From: Rostratula benghalensis
Taxonomy: Eukaryota; Chordata; Aves; Charadriiformes; Rostratulidae
Length of the DNA stretch: 64,000 bases
Assembly (NCBI GenBank): GCA_013399305.1
Contig: VXAI01000245.1
Span: 585,534 to 649,533, forward strand
Reading direction: 5' to 3'
The translations under genes and the position numbers were made by a program. Positions within the stretch are counted from its first letter, which is position 1, and each line of letters opens with the position of its first letter. Shown in pieces: positions 12,608 through 27,242 of the stretch. Under the pieces are notes generated by a model that saw nothing but the letters and a program-made list of their open reading frames with translations, was not told the DNA's origin and ran no database searches.

Positions 12608-14100
12608 CATAGACTGTTAGATACTCTGGATCCTCTGGTGCTTTACAGAGGACAGGAAGGAACATGCCAGAGGCTGTAGCCCTGTGTGAGAGCTCAAAAA
12701 TTCCTGACTCGGATATTTCTTGCCTTTCAGCCTCTTGTGGTGGTGTCTGTGCAGTAAAGAGACTCGCTGAAGTTCACATACAGAAAAGATGGTGGAAAAG
12801 GGGAGGAAAAGCAGCCAGGATTGGTGTGCCTCAACTTTATTGCCCAAAATATGCTCTTTCTCCTGTTTTTCATAGTGGAAGCCTTCCCCCCTTTTGTAAC
12901 CATTTATAAGCAGTTAATCAGCATTCCATTTCCTGACCATTTCATTTCTTTTACACAGCCATTCTGCCTCTTTGCCTCTTAATAAAACAGTAAGTGGGGA
13001 AATGGGAAGGCAATCCACACTAGGGTAGTTTCCTTTCCTTAAATATTCACCAGGCACTTTCCTGAGGAATTTAAAATCTAAGGAGATACATGAAGGTAAT
13101 GGAGGGCTCTTTTGTTTTTCAGTCCCTGCCACCCCCCATTTTTTCTGCTCCATCAGTCTCCATCATTAAGTACTATTTCATAAGCAAGTGATTTTCTTCT
13201 TACCAGCTGCTTCCATATTCAGCTCCATTTCATCTTGTACCATTGCCGAACCTGTGTTTCTGAAATCACAATTAGTTACCATGGAAAGCAATTCAATACC
13301 GTAATAAATACACTCAAAGGCTGCTCACTCAGCTATGTATTACAAAATAAAAATTAAGAAAAAGTCCCCCAGAGAACTGGATTCCAATTACATGCATATA
13401 TATGTTTATGGGCGAGTGTGTGCTTGTACGTACACTGGCTAATGTAATTTTTTATTGTATTTTCCTTGTTTGCTGGGTGCACATGAATACAGACAGTGTA
13501 GCAAACCCCACTGAGGTGCAGCCCTGCTCCCTCACAAGCCCTGCCCTCCGATACGAGCCTCTTGTCCCCCATCCTATATTTGGTTTTCCTGCAAATATTG
13601 TCATCCTGTTGTTGACAATGGATTTATTTTGTACTCGTTCTGTTTTGCTTTCTGGGACAGACAGGAACACGATGCTGCCCATATGTTCCCGTATTTCTGT
13701 GCGCACACAACCGGCTGCATTTCAGCATCCTCGGCTGCTGCCCGGTGCTGGCTTTGCCATCCCCTTCTCCCTGTGGAGAGGTGGGTTTGGGACCATGACA
13801 AGTCTTGGCTCAAGATGTTGATGCTGCCTCTTGGTGCTCTCACCATTTATGCCCACAATTTCTTCCTCCAGTGCTTTATCGGCTCCTGACATTTTCCAGA
13901 AAATAGGCTGAAACTGCAGCTCATAGTTTTGCCTAAAGGATAAAAATGGATGTTGAAGTAGGTCTCTTTTTTTTTTTGTGTTGCCTGCTTAGCCCTGGAA
14001 TTTCCCAGGTAATGAAAGTTTCCAGTCGGGGGTCTGGATTCATTCCCTGCCTTGAATGGCTTATAGACCCCATCAGGTCAGGAGAAAGAGCTGTGAACTT
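12608..14100. other. Gene-free interval
   Basis: Several overlapping frames of 80-140 codons occur around 13.4-13.9 kb on both strands. None has a recognisable domain, and such frames are expected in moderately GC-rich avian DNA. No gene is supported. Confidence 0.55.
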
Positions 14101-14462
14101 AGAATCATAGAATCATAGAAGGGTTACAGTTGGAACAGACCATAAGGACCATCCAGTTCCAAGCCACTGCCCTGGGCAGGGACACCTCCCACCAGACCAG
14201 GTTGCTCCAAGCCCCATCCAACCTGGCCTTGAATACTGTCAGGGATGGAGCAGCCACAGATTCTCTGGGCAACCTGTTCCAGCGTCTCACCGCCCTCATA
14301 GGAAAGAATTTCTTTCTGGTATCTAATCTAAATCTCCCCTCTTCCAATTTAAAACCATTACCCCTTGTCCTGTCACTACACTCCCTGACAAAGAGTCTCT
14401 CTCCAGCTCTCCTGTAGCTCCCCTCAGATACTGGAAGGCTGCTCTAAGGTCTCTCTGGAGCA
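14101..14462 (-). mobile_element. CR1 LINE 3' fragment, antisense orientation
   Basis: It begins with the reverse-complement CR1 terminus (AGAATCATAGAATCATAGAA) and continues through the ORF2 C-terminal tail. Read on the minus strand this gives [20 protein letters not shown], then [20 protein letters not shown]. It is 5'-truncated at about 14462, and only the tail of ORF2 remains. It is very similar to the copy at 46.8 kb, with almost the same wording over about 330 bases. Confidence 0.95.
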
Positions 14463-17400
14463 TTGAAGTACAGACAACTCATTACACTTCTTTAGAAGTT
14501 GATTAAACTGTAAGTTCCAGCCCAAACAGACGTGTTTTCAATCAAGAGGCAGGAAGTTGACCAGAAGAAACAGCATCTTAGCTGTCGAATCTGATAGTGT
14601 GGGACAGGCACAGCTGGTCTAATACTAAACTCTAAATAATTTATTGCATCGATTAGTCCTTTCATTAAATAATGTATTCAGTCAATGAATTTCTCAAGTC
14701 TTGTTATAGGAAACAAGAGCGTCAGAAGCCTTTCCATCCCATGTGCCAGCCAGGCACATGCTGCATACGGCTTCCAGGGAGGCAACCTGCAGAGACACAT
14801 CCAGGTGTACCTTTGTGTGCTCTTCTGAGCTGAAATGTGAACGTTTCCTCATGGTTTCTAAGTAAGGTCATGACAGGAACACAGAAGAACATAGTACAAA
14901 AGCTACCCAGAACTTGTGGGACAAGCATGTTTTAGGTAAAAGCTGGGCTCCCCTTGGAGTTAACAGGTTTATTAAGTTAGACTATGAAGTAGAGCTAAAA
15001 TAAAAAAATAAATAAAAGGAAAAATATTTTTAAATGGGTAGTGGTTTTGTTCTCCAGGTTTAAAAAGGAGCGATTTGTCTTTATTAAAACCTATGTTGAT
15101 TACCTTTAGATCAAAAACATTTTTGTTTGCATCTCCCTTACTTTGTTTCTCACAATATTTATATTTATTTTTCCTCCTTCTGCTGCCTCTTTACCTCTCC
15201 TTTTGTGCTGGGATCTCCTCGTGGCTTAAAAAACCAAGCAGTGTCAAAAAACTCCCTCCTACACATCCAATGTGTACATCTGGGCTGACACCTCATCCTG
15301 AGGGTTTCTCAGGGACAATACGACAGGGAATTCACTTCACATGAAATACAATTCAGTGTTTGGAAATAAAAAACCAAAACAAAACAACTCATCAACCTCT
15401 TCCATTAAGTGATGTTAAATAGCAGAATGCAAATAGTCTAAGGGTACTTTGCTTTTCCCAGTGATTTGGATTTGGTAACAGTATTAGTCAGTGCATGGTT
15501 GTGTTAAACAACAAAAGGAAAATAATTTATTTTATAAAGTGAACTGACTAATGAAAGGTTGCTGTGGCAGCTGGGTCCCGCGATGGCGAAGGGAGGGGGG
15601 GCTCTCTTTTGGGGCTCGTGCTGTGGCCTGTGCAAAGGGATGTATGCACTGAATATCGACGTGGTCACTGCTGGAGCTGAGCTGTGCTGAGTTCAACTGC
15701 TTCCTCGTTGTTGCGTCACTGTGAATACAGGGCTGGTTTCAGTCATCATCATTTCGTCATTCAGGCACTTCTCTGCCTTCCTTTGCTGCCATGCAGAGAC
15801 TTTGTGCAACAGCAGCGTGAAAATAAAAAGGCACCCACTGAAGTGCCACCTCCTGGGAAGTACCGCGGTGTCTCAGCGGTTGTGTTCGCCAAAGCAGCAG
15901 CTGTCCCTGTTGACAACATCTGAGCTGAGATGGTGGAGAGAAATTGGTTTGAAGGACACAATGCTTTCCTTCACACCTGCTGGCAAAGTTTTACAGATTT
16001 TATTGGTAATTTAGTTCAGTTTCCTTTTAACAACGTTCGGTCTTCAAGTCCTTGTAGAGGGTTGGCAATCAGGCCAAAGGGCTTTCAGATTGCTTCAAAG
16101 CAGTGGAAAAATCTCTGCTGGTTCTGCCCTGAGAGTCCGACCCCTGAACCGGAGCAGTAACCCACTCCTCTCCCTACGCCTATGGCTTGAATGAATAAGC
16201 AAAGGCATCAAGGCTGGAAACTCTGCACGTGTGGGTCTTGTGCAGCTCATGCTAACAGCCATCGATTGTGGGTCTACAGTCTTAAGTTGCAGAGCTCAAT
16301 AGAAGATAGGTAAGAAGATAGGAACATAAAAGAGAACAGGCTTTGAAATTTTTTTTCAGTCATCTTAGCATCTTGGACACTTTAAAACCCAATTTTAGAG
16401 CCACTGGAAGTCATTAGAAATCCTTCCTTCAACATTGATAGGGCTCGGATCAGGCTCAGCCTTGTGCACGTGACTTTCTGCTTCTGATTTAACATGACTG
16501 GAAGATTTCTGGATTGCTTTTAATTTAAATATGCATGTTCTCCTCCTCCTCTCTTCTCCCCATTTCCCATTTGAAGCCTCCTCCAGGCTAGTCTTTCGTG
16601 CCCACACTGATGACCTCTCCAGCAGCTCAGCCTTGTGCAAACACCAGGGGCATGACTTGACACCAGGTCGAGGAAAAGTTTTTTACCCCATTATGCAAAT
16701 TGGTTTGCTTGGCTCTTAAAATGAGAAGGGGAATATGTGCACTTAATCAACCTGAAAAGTACATGACATTAATGGAGGTGGTGGAGCAGCTGAACTGAAT
16801 TGAGCCCTCTACTTCAGCAAAAATTAAAAATAATTTCAATTACAACCCACAACATCTTGCAAATTTTTTTCCTGTGGTTTCTTCCCAAGCCCTGGCTTGT
16901 TTAAAGCATGGGCATCCCTGAGACAGGGACCATTAGGACACAAGGTCCACAGTAAACTCCAAGTTTCTGAAACAAACTACCATTGGCAAGATACATGACA
17001 GCCAGGGGTGAGCACATGGCAAGAGTGCAAGGAGTCGGGAAGCCACAGGGATTTCCCCAGGGGACTTGTGTGACACATGGTGGGGTGATGATACACAACG
17101 AGCTCCCTGCGGAAAGTCAAGGAAGAAGGATCCCAGCATTGAGCTGCTCTGTTTGCCAGGGTGAGATTCAGCCATCTCGTCTTTGATGGTTTGGGAGACA
17201 GAATGGAAACATACCGTGTCCATCTCCTGCCCATTGACCATGAAGGACCCGGTACCCTGCTCCTGCTGGGGACAGAAGCACTATGGAAACACTGCTGGAC
17301 ATCATTATTTATGGTGTTTTAGTCACCCTGGAAACAAAGTAGATGCTACCAGACATGACTTTTAACAGCTAATTATATCATTAGTGTCAGTACCACTTAA

Positions 17401-20400
17401 CAACTGGCATATACCTTCCCTGGTTCAGTGCTGGCAATGTTGTCATGGGAATGACCCACCTCTACACCTCAGTGTGGACAAGCACAAGATGCACCAGGAC
17501 CATGGTGAGATGTCACAGCTTCCTACTGCTTGTACCGGGGCAGGTTTGCTGGCTAATGTAAGTTTTGTATTTGCTAGAAAATATTATTTGGGGGACAAGA
17601 AACTGCTCATGAACTCAGACAAAGTTTGTAAGCACTGCCCTGAAACATTTCATGCTGCCATCCCTATAGGTGGTGCTTCATCCACTCACTTCTGAGCAAT
17701 GGTCCCTTCTCAAAATCTGCTGAAGCAAAAGAATTCATTAAAGGAGAAAAAAACCAAGACAACCAAGAGCAAATCCAGTCCTTCTGCTTTAGCCAGTAAT
17801 TCCCAACCGGTTCCAGCAATGGCAGTCAGTGTTTAGGGATTTCAGAATGGCTTGGAGGACATTCTGGTGGTCATCCAAACCGTTCACCACCCATCATGAG
17901 CCTCGAGTTCCACAGGGGACATGACCACATACAAGAGCCACATTAAGCCAGCACCAGCCCCCAGGGTAGCTGAGGTCTATGGGCAGCAAGAAAAAGCCAC
18001 TTATTTTTTCCTCCTCAGTTGTATACACCAGGGGCCAAATCATTGCTGATGGGATTTGATGAAGTTGAACCACAGACTTGAAGAAAGTTGGCTTTGGCTT
18101 CTCAGTGAGAAGCAAACAGTTCTGTAATGAGCTAATAAATGATCCTTGGAAATAAAAAAAAATAAATACTGTTATTAAATCCCTGTCCTGGAGGCTGCAC
18201 ACATCATCTCTGCAGACTTATCAAGCCATTTCACCCCAGGAGCAGCCGTCATGGATGGGCTGGTGGCTCTCAGGCTGTTCATCAAGAGCCAGCTATTCCA
18301 TAGAGATGCTGTTACCATGACCTGCCTGTGGCTGGCAGAGGTTTTGGGGTGATACATGCATTTTGAGAGGCTGGTTCCCCCGCAGAGCAGTAAGTGGCAG
18401 GTGGGGGGTTCTGAAATAAGGGAAATAAGAAGATGAGGGATGGATGGGTGAGTCGGGGTTTTGAAGCAGCAACCTGAAAACAGAGCATTTGTAGAATCAA
18501 AGAAATCAGTTTAAAAATAAAGACAATTATTTAACTGCTCCTGAAAACCATATGTGTCTGCTTTCCCTCGCCTGGGAAAGATGAATAGCTTTGGTGGCAG
18601 GTGACGCATGCAGTATGGCTGGGGGCTACCATGGTGGGGTAGCACAAGTTTAGAGGGGGAATATGTAAACTAGGAGGAAGATTGATGTTATGGAGATGTA
18701 CCCAAAGCCTCAAGAATAAATCAAAGCGCCCAGCAGATATTTTTCAGCAGAAGACAAATAGTATAATTTTGGAGTGGGCAGTAAGAAATTTTTCTTCTGG
18801 GGATTAGGGGTTCAGGTCTGTGGTCTAAATACAATGGAATTTTTTTACTCTTTTGGTGCCATACCCAGAATGACATCAGCACAGATGCAACCTGGCCAGC
18901 AACTTTCTCGAGACCATTTAAAAGAAAATAAAACCAACCAAACAAAAAACTAGAGGATAAATTTGGTTCCCAAGATAGTGTAAATCCAAAGATATTTTAC
19001 AGAAGGATCTTCTGCTCCCTACCACAAGCCCAGGCAGACTCTGCCCCCAGGTGTCAATTATTTCAAAATTGACTCCAGCTGAAGAGCACCTGCTCATAAA
19101 TATCCCCAAATCCTCCCACATCCTGTTTGCATCATTGTCTGTGTACTTTGGTGGGAGAGAACACGAGTAAATGACTGACTCACAATGTCTTATTTCTCAA
19201 ATTTCATGCAGTTTTAGAGTTTTCCGTGTATTTTACATTAAGATGCTTGTTCCTTTTATATCCTTCATTACACATTAGGAAAAGTGCACACAGACCCAAA
19301 TAGCTCTTGAATTTATAAATATGGAGCAATTGATGTATTTTATTTTTCAATTACTGCTATAAACAACTGGGATATTTCAGTAATGTTTGAATGTGCTCTG
19401 TAAGTAATGCCTCCCATTGTCCTTTAATTGTATGTATTTGGTTAAATGAGCTTTAAAGGTTCTATTAGTATTCATTAGACAGAGGCTAACATACATTTTC
19501 TGCAAAATTAATAAAATACAACTATTTCTTCTGATAATGACGTAGCTGATTTGCAGCCCAGCACAATGCACTTTTATTGCAGGTACATATTACTGTTTCT
19601 TCCCAAAGTCCAGTTATGAAGGTTGCAAAGCGGCTCTTTTCAGTAAATGGCTGTGTAATGAGCACAGGTGTGCACTTAGCAATTTTCTTATCATTTTCAG
19701 GCTAGAGCCCACTGCTGAGCTTAGGAAAATGATGCTTGAAATCCCACTCGCTCCTGGTGCTGGGGTGCTGAAATGTTCTCATGAACATTACTGAGCCAAT
19801 ACCTCTGGGTTGTCCCAGTGCTTCCCTGGGTGAAATGCCCAGGGGTCAACCCCAAAAGTACAGAAGATGCTGCTGGTGTCCCCAGGGGCAGGGGAAGAGG
19901 ATGTGGCCAACCACTGCACAGGGTATATGAGGGCATTTGCTGAGCAAGTACAACTCAGTATAACAGGAGCCTGTTCTCAGAGCCATCATTAACTTAAGCC
20001 CTCTTCATTACAGTCTCCTGCTTGGCAAAATGTAATTTTTTTCTTCCATGTCTCAAGTTGCACTATTTAGCAAAGTTTTGTCCAAAACCAGCCCTTATTG
20101 TAGTTTTTCATTGGAATTCAGGAGTCTTCATTGCTCTAAAGGCACTCTATGGGGAGCACCTCTGTGGCTGCTGGCAAGCCTTCCTCAAACCCTCAGACCC
20201 TGCATGGAAGAACTGCAAATAGCCGTGAAGAGACATACTCAGTCCACATCCAAAGAGACATTATCTGATGTGATGCAGATCCACCTTGGAGGTGCAAACA
20301 GAGGTGCTGTGTGGTTCCTGGTGAGGTTAAGGAGAGCTGTTCATTTGGCTGGAGCAGATGGGAAAGCACCTCACCTGTGAGCCAGAGCAGCACATGAAGA

Positions 20401-20440
20401 CAAGTCTCCCAAAACACATCAAAAAGCCCAAAGAACAGCT
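14463..20440. other. Gene-free interval
   Basis: About 6 kb without a supportable gene or dispersed repeat. Short frames around 15.7-16.1, 16.9-17.2 and 17.4-17.7 kb have no domain or conserved motif. The AT-rich piece at about 19.2-19.6 kb looks like simple-complexity or possibly conserved non-coding DNA, but nothing in a single sequence can prove that. Confidence 0.55.
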
Positions 20441-20672
20441 ACAGAATCGTAGAATGGTCCAGGCCAGAAGGAACCTCCAAAAGTCATCTAGTCCAACCTC
20501 CCTGCAGTCAGCAGGGACACCCTCAACTAGATCAGGTTGCCCAGGAGCTCATCTAGCCTCCCCTTCCTCCAGGGAAGGGGCATCAACCTCCTCCCTGGGC
20601 AACCTGTTCCAGTGTTCAAGCACCCTAAAGTGCTTGTAAAGTAAAGAACCTATTCCTAACATCCGGTCTAAC
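20441..20672 (-). mobile_element. CR1 LINE 3' fragment, antisense, second subgroup
   Basis: It starts with ACAGAATCGTAGAATGG and contains the CR1 tail wording AGTCATCTAGTCCAACCTCC and CCTGGGCAACCTGTTCCAGTG, ending near CTAACATCCGGTCTAA. It is a different subgroup from the 14.1 kb copy and matches the short copy at 38.9 kb. It is about 230 bp, truncated and inactive. Confidence 0.92.
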
Positions 20673-23600
20673 AGCTGAGGACATTTGTCCTAGCAAATTA
20701 ATGAAAACTTGACCTAATGAGCCACCAGACATTGAGTCTCAACATAAAAAAAAAACAAACACTTGAGTAGGTGGGGAGGGCAAGTTGAGGCTGAAGCACG
20801 TTGTGTGAATGGGTGAAAAAGCCACCCCCAGCACACCCATTCAGGTGCCAGCTAATGGCTTTGTGGTGGTGAAGAGGAGAAACGTGCTCTTGTGTGAACA
20901 TCCACACCAATGTTTTTTTCAGGAGCTGGAGGCAGCACATGGTGAGAGATGGAGGCAACAGACACAGGGAAGGAACAAACCTGCCTCCAGAGGATCCATA
21001 CATCATCTCTAGGAAAAAAAAAAATACCCACCTCTTGTCAAGGTGTGAGAATATATTATATGTAATAGAGGATATAAAAGGGGAAAAAAAAACCCCACAA
21101 GCCCACATGCACGCCAAGCTCTGTTTAGAGACGGTTTGTTATGAGTTTGTTGTGGAGACGCTACCTTGGATCCTGCCCATTCACATTCATAACCCCAAAC
21201 TGAAGAGATCCATCCATCACTTTGAGGAGCTGAATGAAAAATGACCAAGGGGAGGGCAGAGCAAGGGTGGAGGCTGCAGAGCACGTCTGTTCCTTCAGAC
21301 AGATGTGAAAAATGACAGAGGAAAAGTGTATTCAACAAAAAAAAATAAATTAATAAAAAATAATCAGTAAGCTATAAAAAAATCCATTAAAACACAATGA
21401 AGGATAAGAATTCAGAATATTTTCAACTTCCCATGCAGGCTTCCCAAAAGGCCCATTAAAGCAAGGCAGTGTGGGGAGGCAAGGGGTGGGGGCTCTCACC
21501 CCAAGAAGGCAATGCTTATTGGAATAGCAATACACCCAACTGTGAGAAAGGTTGATAACCAGATGATTTCTTGTGGCAAAAAAGAACATCACCCCCTCAA
21601 ACCACATCAAACTGTTGGATTTGGCTCTAAATCACAACAGAAATGGAAGGAGCCACATTGATTTAGCAAGGAGGGAGTTAATATAGAAGGAAAGGGGTCA
21701 AGCAGCTGATAGCTCTATATAAATATTTAAATGACAATGGAGCAGCCCATCCTGTGTATTGCCTAGGGATTTCAGCTTAATAAATGAATTTGGCCTTTCT
21801 CACCTTCTCATCTGTGAGTCGGTAAACATTTAGGGTGCTCAGTCACCAAGTACAGACGCTTTGGGAAAAGAAAAGCACAAGCAAGCACTGAATTTTTTAA
21901 AAGCAAGTAACTTCACACTCCCAGATTCCAAGGAAAGAAAAGTTTGCTGGTTTCTGTTTAAGTCAGAATAAGGAAGAAATTAGTTTGTTAAAGGCATCTG
22001 AAATTGCAAATAAATTGTGTAAACTCAAATCTTACCAGCCTTGTCTTGATCTCTTTCAGGGTCAGGTGAGGACTGGTGCGAGCATGTTAATGGCACATGA
22101 CATTAATGCACAGAAAGACTGGCTCAAGCCTGCTTTTGCTTAAAGCACAGGAGGAACTCTGCCAGTTTTAATGGACAACCTACTTTAAGGCAGCACAAGA
22201 ATTACCTTTAGGACGGACGTGAGATGTAGTGCAGAGGTGATGTGTGAATGATTCGGGTCTTCTTCTCGCCTGGAAGAGGGCAAAGATGATACGTGCTGGC
22301 AAAGGCATCACCTCTCCCTTCTCAAGGGCAGCACAATATATTCCTTCCATTCCTTACCCAAACCAAGAGCTTGCATGTCTCCCTCCCAGGCTAAACACTA
22401 ACAAAAAAAACAAACAAACCCCAAACAGACTGTAGGGGTATTTCACACTGCTGGGTGGCTGCAAGCCTGTGCCAGGCAGCGCAGAGGCTCAGCTGCACCA
22501 AGCAGAAACAGCAACTCTCTTCTGCAGAGCTTGAACGTGCTGCACCTCACCAGGCTCTGGCCCATGTGTGGGGAAGGGATGTGAATTCATCACATAAGCT
22601 TGTGGGCACTGGAGCTAACGGGCTGGAAGATCCCTGGAGAAGTGGGGTGGGAAAGCTCCGAACAAGCTTTTCCAAGATTCAGGCTGACAGCAGGGATGGA
22701 AGGGGGCACGATCTGAACTGGAGACTTCATACCACAAGCTGGAGGTGCCCGAGTTGTTTCTCTATAAAATGGCTTTGAATTTAATCATTTTTTATATCCT
22801 ATGTGAAATTAGAAGTATTTCACAAATCTTCCCTTCCCCAAAAAAGCACCAGTGAAGTGCAGCCCAGGATAAGGAGTGCTGTAATGGTAGAGGGACAGAA
22901 AAAAATATCTGGGGCAGCAATACAAACCTCTTTAAATACAACCTCTTGCTAGACTGAAGCAGTACCTATAAACTGAGCATGTAAAATGTTGCCAAGGAAA
23001 TAATTTCCCCCCCACATCAGCTTTATCAGGATGAAAATTTACCCCCCTGTGTAATGTACCCAAGATTTGGCAATGAAACAGCATTTATATCTACTCCATG
23101 GCTACATCCCCTCTCCTTTGAGGAACATCTCATTGAGGTAAAGAAAGATGAGGAATTATGAGGAATTAAGTTAGATCTTGCAGCTTGTTTTTTTTTGGTT
23201 TTTTTTTTTTTTTTATCAGAGGGGCTTTGTTTGTCACAGTCTTTTTTTGTTTAAGTTTCAACAAGAATTACTTTTAGGGGTGGAAAGAATAGGGACTCAT
23301 ACCCACTAAAGATTTAAAAATTTAAACATGTGCATGGCTGCTTGTGAGGGTGATGTTTTTCCCATAGCCCTTCCAAAAGTGCAAATCAAATTGTGCCAAC
23401 CCTGGAAGAGTAATTCTGGGAGCATCCACAGCCATGGCACCATCTGATATGCAGTGTGGCCTGGTTGTTCCGTTCCCTTCCCTAAGGCATCTTCTGCTCA
23501 GGCTGATACACCCCAAGTGGTTGATATGGGACTTGAATAAAGGAAATATGCACCTAGAGTAGCTGGGCAATAAAAAAAAAAAGGAGCTATTTCTCCTACA

Positions 23601-26600
23601 ATGGGCTAAAAATGCAACATCCTTCCCAGCACTATGAGGTTTCTGCTTTTCTCCCTTTCAGAGAAAATTTGCATAATATCAGCATCATGAACGCTGCTCA
23701 GGTTTGTTTAAAAGCTCTGTTGGTTTCCTTGAAATGTCACACATAAATGAACACAATGTAATGTTGCTGTGCAAATCACCCAAACAGGCATTAGGCATTT
23801 GAATGACAAATAACCATTTGATGTAAAACCCTGCACAAGATAACTTCTTAATACCTTGGGATATCATGTCATGCCAGGTCAGGTTGACAGGCGGGTGCTG
23901 TCAGCTGCAACAGATAGATGTGTCCTTGTCAACTTTGTGTTACTCCAGGTACTCTGTGTTGGTATTCGGGTGTGCTGGGGAAAGCAAAATACACAGGTAG
24001 GGATACTGAATGGCACCCAGGGGGCATCTGCCACACACACCCCTCAGCTGCCCCCAAATTTAATTCAACCTTTGTTCTCCTCACAGCTAAACCCCAGCCT
24101 GATAGCTGGCCTAGGAACATCAGGGTGATTTTTTTCCAGTTCTTCTCTTTTCCTCTTATAACCCCTTTTCCTCATTGTTGCATGTTTTAAGGAACATATT
24201 AAAAGTAAAGAAAATTTTTTTTTATAGTTGGAGTAACAGACATTTAAGAAGTGAAGGTCCTATGCTTACCACATAAATGGTCATTTGTGCTGAGGGGGAA
24301 ATAAAATTAATACAGTGGAGTTTCATTACAGGGGAGTAACAGTGAAGCAGAATAAATCATGCAGTTTATGGAATTGAATAGAAAGTAGCAGACCTGCCAG
24401 CTTTCTTGCCAAGTCACAGCCACTAGCTCCGCCTGGAGGCAGAAGGGAAGCTCCCACCAGAGACAGGGTGAGGATGCAGCCCCAGGGGGGGATGGACGAC
24501 CTGGCCCCATGGTGACCCCAGCACTCCTGGTAACTCTGGCCCAAAGGTTCCCATCCTTACATTATAGCTCATGGCTCGCATAAGGCAGAGGCCACAGGAA
24601 TTGCCTATATCAAAGGAAATTTGCCCTGGGATATAATTACAAGTCCAGCTAGTTGCCTCTTCTTCCCAGTAATGTAATTTTTCTCATATATATGAAAACA
24701 AATGCACATAAACATGGTGCCACACATGGGCAAGCATCAAGCACACACGCTCTTGGTACCCACTTTGCTCTCCTTGGTGTTACTCAGACCCACTTCAGGT
24801 GCTCAAGAGAAACAGCACTCCTGGGGTGTCACTCACACATGAGCAGCTCAGATCTGTCACATCTGCCATCACCACAGCAGGAAAATGAAGAGGAGACAAC
24901 AGCCCATCCATTAATGAATCACAGCCAAAAACCTGTAACAGCCAGGTCATTCCCAGAACTCTGGCTGGTTTTTGCCAGAAATAGTTAGTTTTCCAGTATA
25001 TGGAAAAATATCTCTGCAGCCAGCAGCCATGTGGATCATGACACTAAAAACAGGAGCTGCCAAGGGGGACATGATGGCCCCTGCTATTGCATCTACCAAC
25101 TAGGAATAGCTTGGGGGCTGTTGCACCACTCAGGGAAGATATTTGTCTTTTTCCTCATGCCCCAGAGCCCCCACAGTTTAGCCCCCCCCACCACCCCCCT
25201 AAAAAAGTTTCCTTACCTAAGCTTTTTGGGGGGTTCTGACTACTCAGAGGATTTAGAGCAGGCTTAGGGTTTATATCTTATCAAGAAAGGCTACTTCTGA
25301 ACTTTTAGAGTGCAAATACAATTTTTAACCTTACCTGGAGCACAGAGGCGCTTTTACCACCCCAGATGCAAGTGTGGTGCTGGGGCAGAGGGTTTCCTCC
25401 CACATTCCTGCTGCTGCCCCAGGCTGCAAAACAGCCCTGTCCTGCTGGCTGTGCTAAACCTGCAAGTAACCAGAGGCAAGCATTAAGTATAGGCAGTTTT
25501 GGTTTTTTTTAAATATTGAAGCTTTCACTTGATTTCTTAGGGTTATTTTCAGAAAGCCAGAAATATCAGGGGATATTCAGATCTGCTCAACTAAGAGAAT
25601 CCCAGAGGAGTAGAGAGGAAAAAGGACATCTGCCAAGCCAGAGCCAACACTGCACCCACAACACAAATAAGAGAGCTTTAATAAAAATAAGACTAATTTT
25701 TTTCTTTTAAATTGAAGACAGAGATCTGCCTTAAGATCCCATTACCTACCAGCTACACCCCCCAACTCTCTAACTGCAGGTGCTAGCCCAACCTCTCCTT
25801 TTATTTACCCAGAACACCTGCTAGCAATTTCTTGCAGAACATAATCAGCTTTTAATTAACAGTCAGGTCATTTGTCACCTGCACTTGTTGAACAACATAC
25901 TGGGTGTTCAGCCCAGGCATCCTGCCCTGCCTCCTGCCTGTTCCAGCTAATGGACCTTTCCTCAGGGAACCTGAGGTTATGTTTGATGTAATACCTAGCA
26001 CTAAAGAGAGCTTATTTCATGCAATAATTAGGTAGTGTTGATAGGGTTGTTATGTTTCTTTGCTGGTGATGAGATGTACTGAGGTGAGACCCTTCTCCTG
26101 GGGTCTGCTGGTGGTGGGGAGCCTCTGTGGAGGCTGTGAGGAGTGAAACCTGGGGGGGGGGGTTCTGTTCTGGGCTGTAAAGGGAGGGTTGCTCAGGAGC
26201 AGAGAGGTGAGTCTGAGTGGTGTGAACAATACAGGCAGGAGGGGAAATGTTTGGACACTGACACTTGCTCTGCTGGTTTGTCTCGTTCTGGGTGTGACCA
26301 TGTTCTTTGAGCCCTGTCTTGATCCATCAAACAGTTAAAGCAGCTTCTGCTCTGACACAGTGTTCGGACAAGGTGGACAGTGGGGAAAAATCCCCTTTAG
26401 TTATTTCTCAAAGGGTTTCCTGGCACGCAGCAGCCTGAGACCAGCGTGCTTGAGTGTGTCTCAGGTATGCAAACAGTTCTGCTGGGCTCTTTTTACCTAC
26501 CAGCTCCACTGCCCAGCTTAATTGAAGGCTTAGACGTGAAACAGTGGTGCAGACAGGAGCTCAGAGGGAGAAAGCTATTTTAAGTCAAGCCATTTGTTAA

Positions 26601-27174
26601 TCAGGGTGGAAACATACTGAGGAGAGGGGACCTGGGTACAAACGGCACTGCTTTCCCAAGCACCAGCTCAGAAAATAACCAGAAAACGTCAGTTTAAAAA
26701 TGCTGCCAACAAACATACCTGCTCGTCATCAGGTTCACCAAAAAACTTTAAAGATTTTCTCTTGAGTTTCTGGGGGGGTGGGGATGGTAAAGTACTTATC
26801 TTACTACATAAGTACTTTATACACTGATTAGGAAGAGCAAATTTTAGTAAGGAAGTGTTTTATCACTTTCGTACAGGGTGGCTTTCTACCACACTGCTCT
26901 TTTCTGGAGCTTCTGTGGCTGCTGCTCCAGGAGGTGTGGGCTCCTTCAACAGATGGAGTCTATTCAGAAGGAAAGAAAAGCACTATACTTAAAGGAATAC
27001 CATGAAGAACTTTATTGGTAGCTCTGGGCTACAAAATACTTTCTGACATGTATTGATTTAGCAAAAAAGTCTATAATATATAATAATGCCACTTTGTCAT
27101 CTTATATCCAATTATTTCTGCTCCACATCCTTGGGATTTCCCAGCTGAGCATTATGAAGTGGGCAGTGTGCAAT

Positions 27175-27177
<3 letters not shown>
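20673..27177. other. Gene-free interval
   Basis: No gene is supported. The interval contains T-rich low complexity at 23188-23214, an 11-base G run at 26152-26162 and several A tracts. Frames at 20.7-21.3 kb reach 139 codons but have no recognisable domain and include poly-K/F runs from A/T tracts. Confidence 0.55.
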
Positions 27178-27209
<32 letters not shown>

Positions 27210-27242
27210 TGCTCAAAACAAAAAAAAAAAAAAGGAAAAAAA
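27178..27242. repeat. Poly(T)29 followed by poly(A) tract (foldback)
   Basis: Twenty-nine T residues, a 13-base spacer and 14 A residues, then GG and seven more A residues. The T and A arms can pair to form a long A:T hairpin. The length is probably polymorphic, and assembly error in such tracts is common. Confidence 0.88.
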
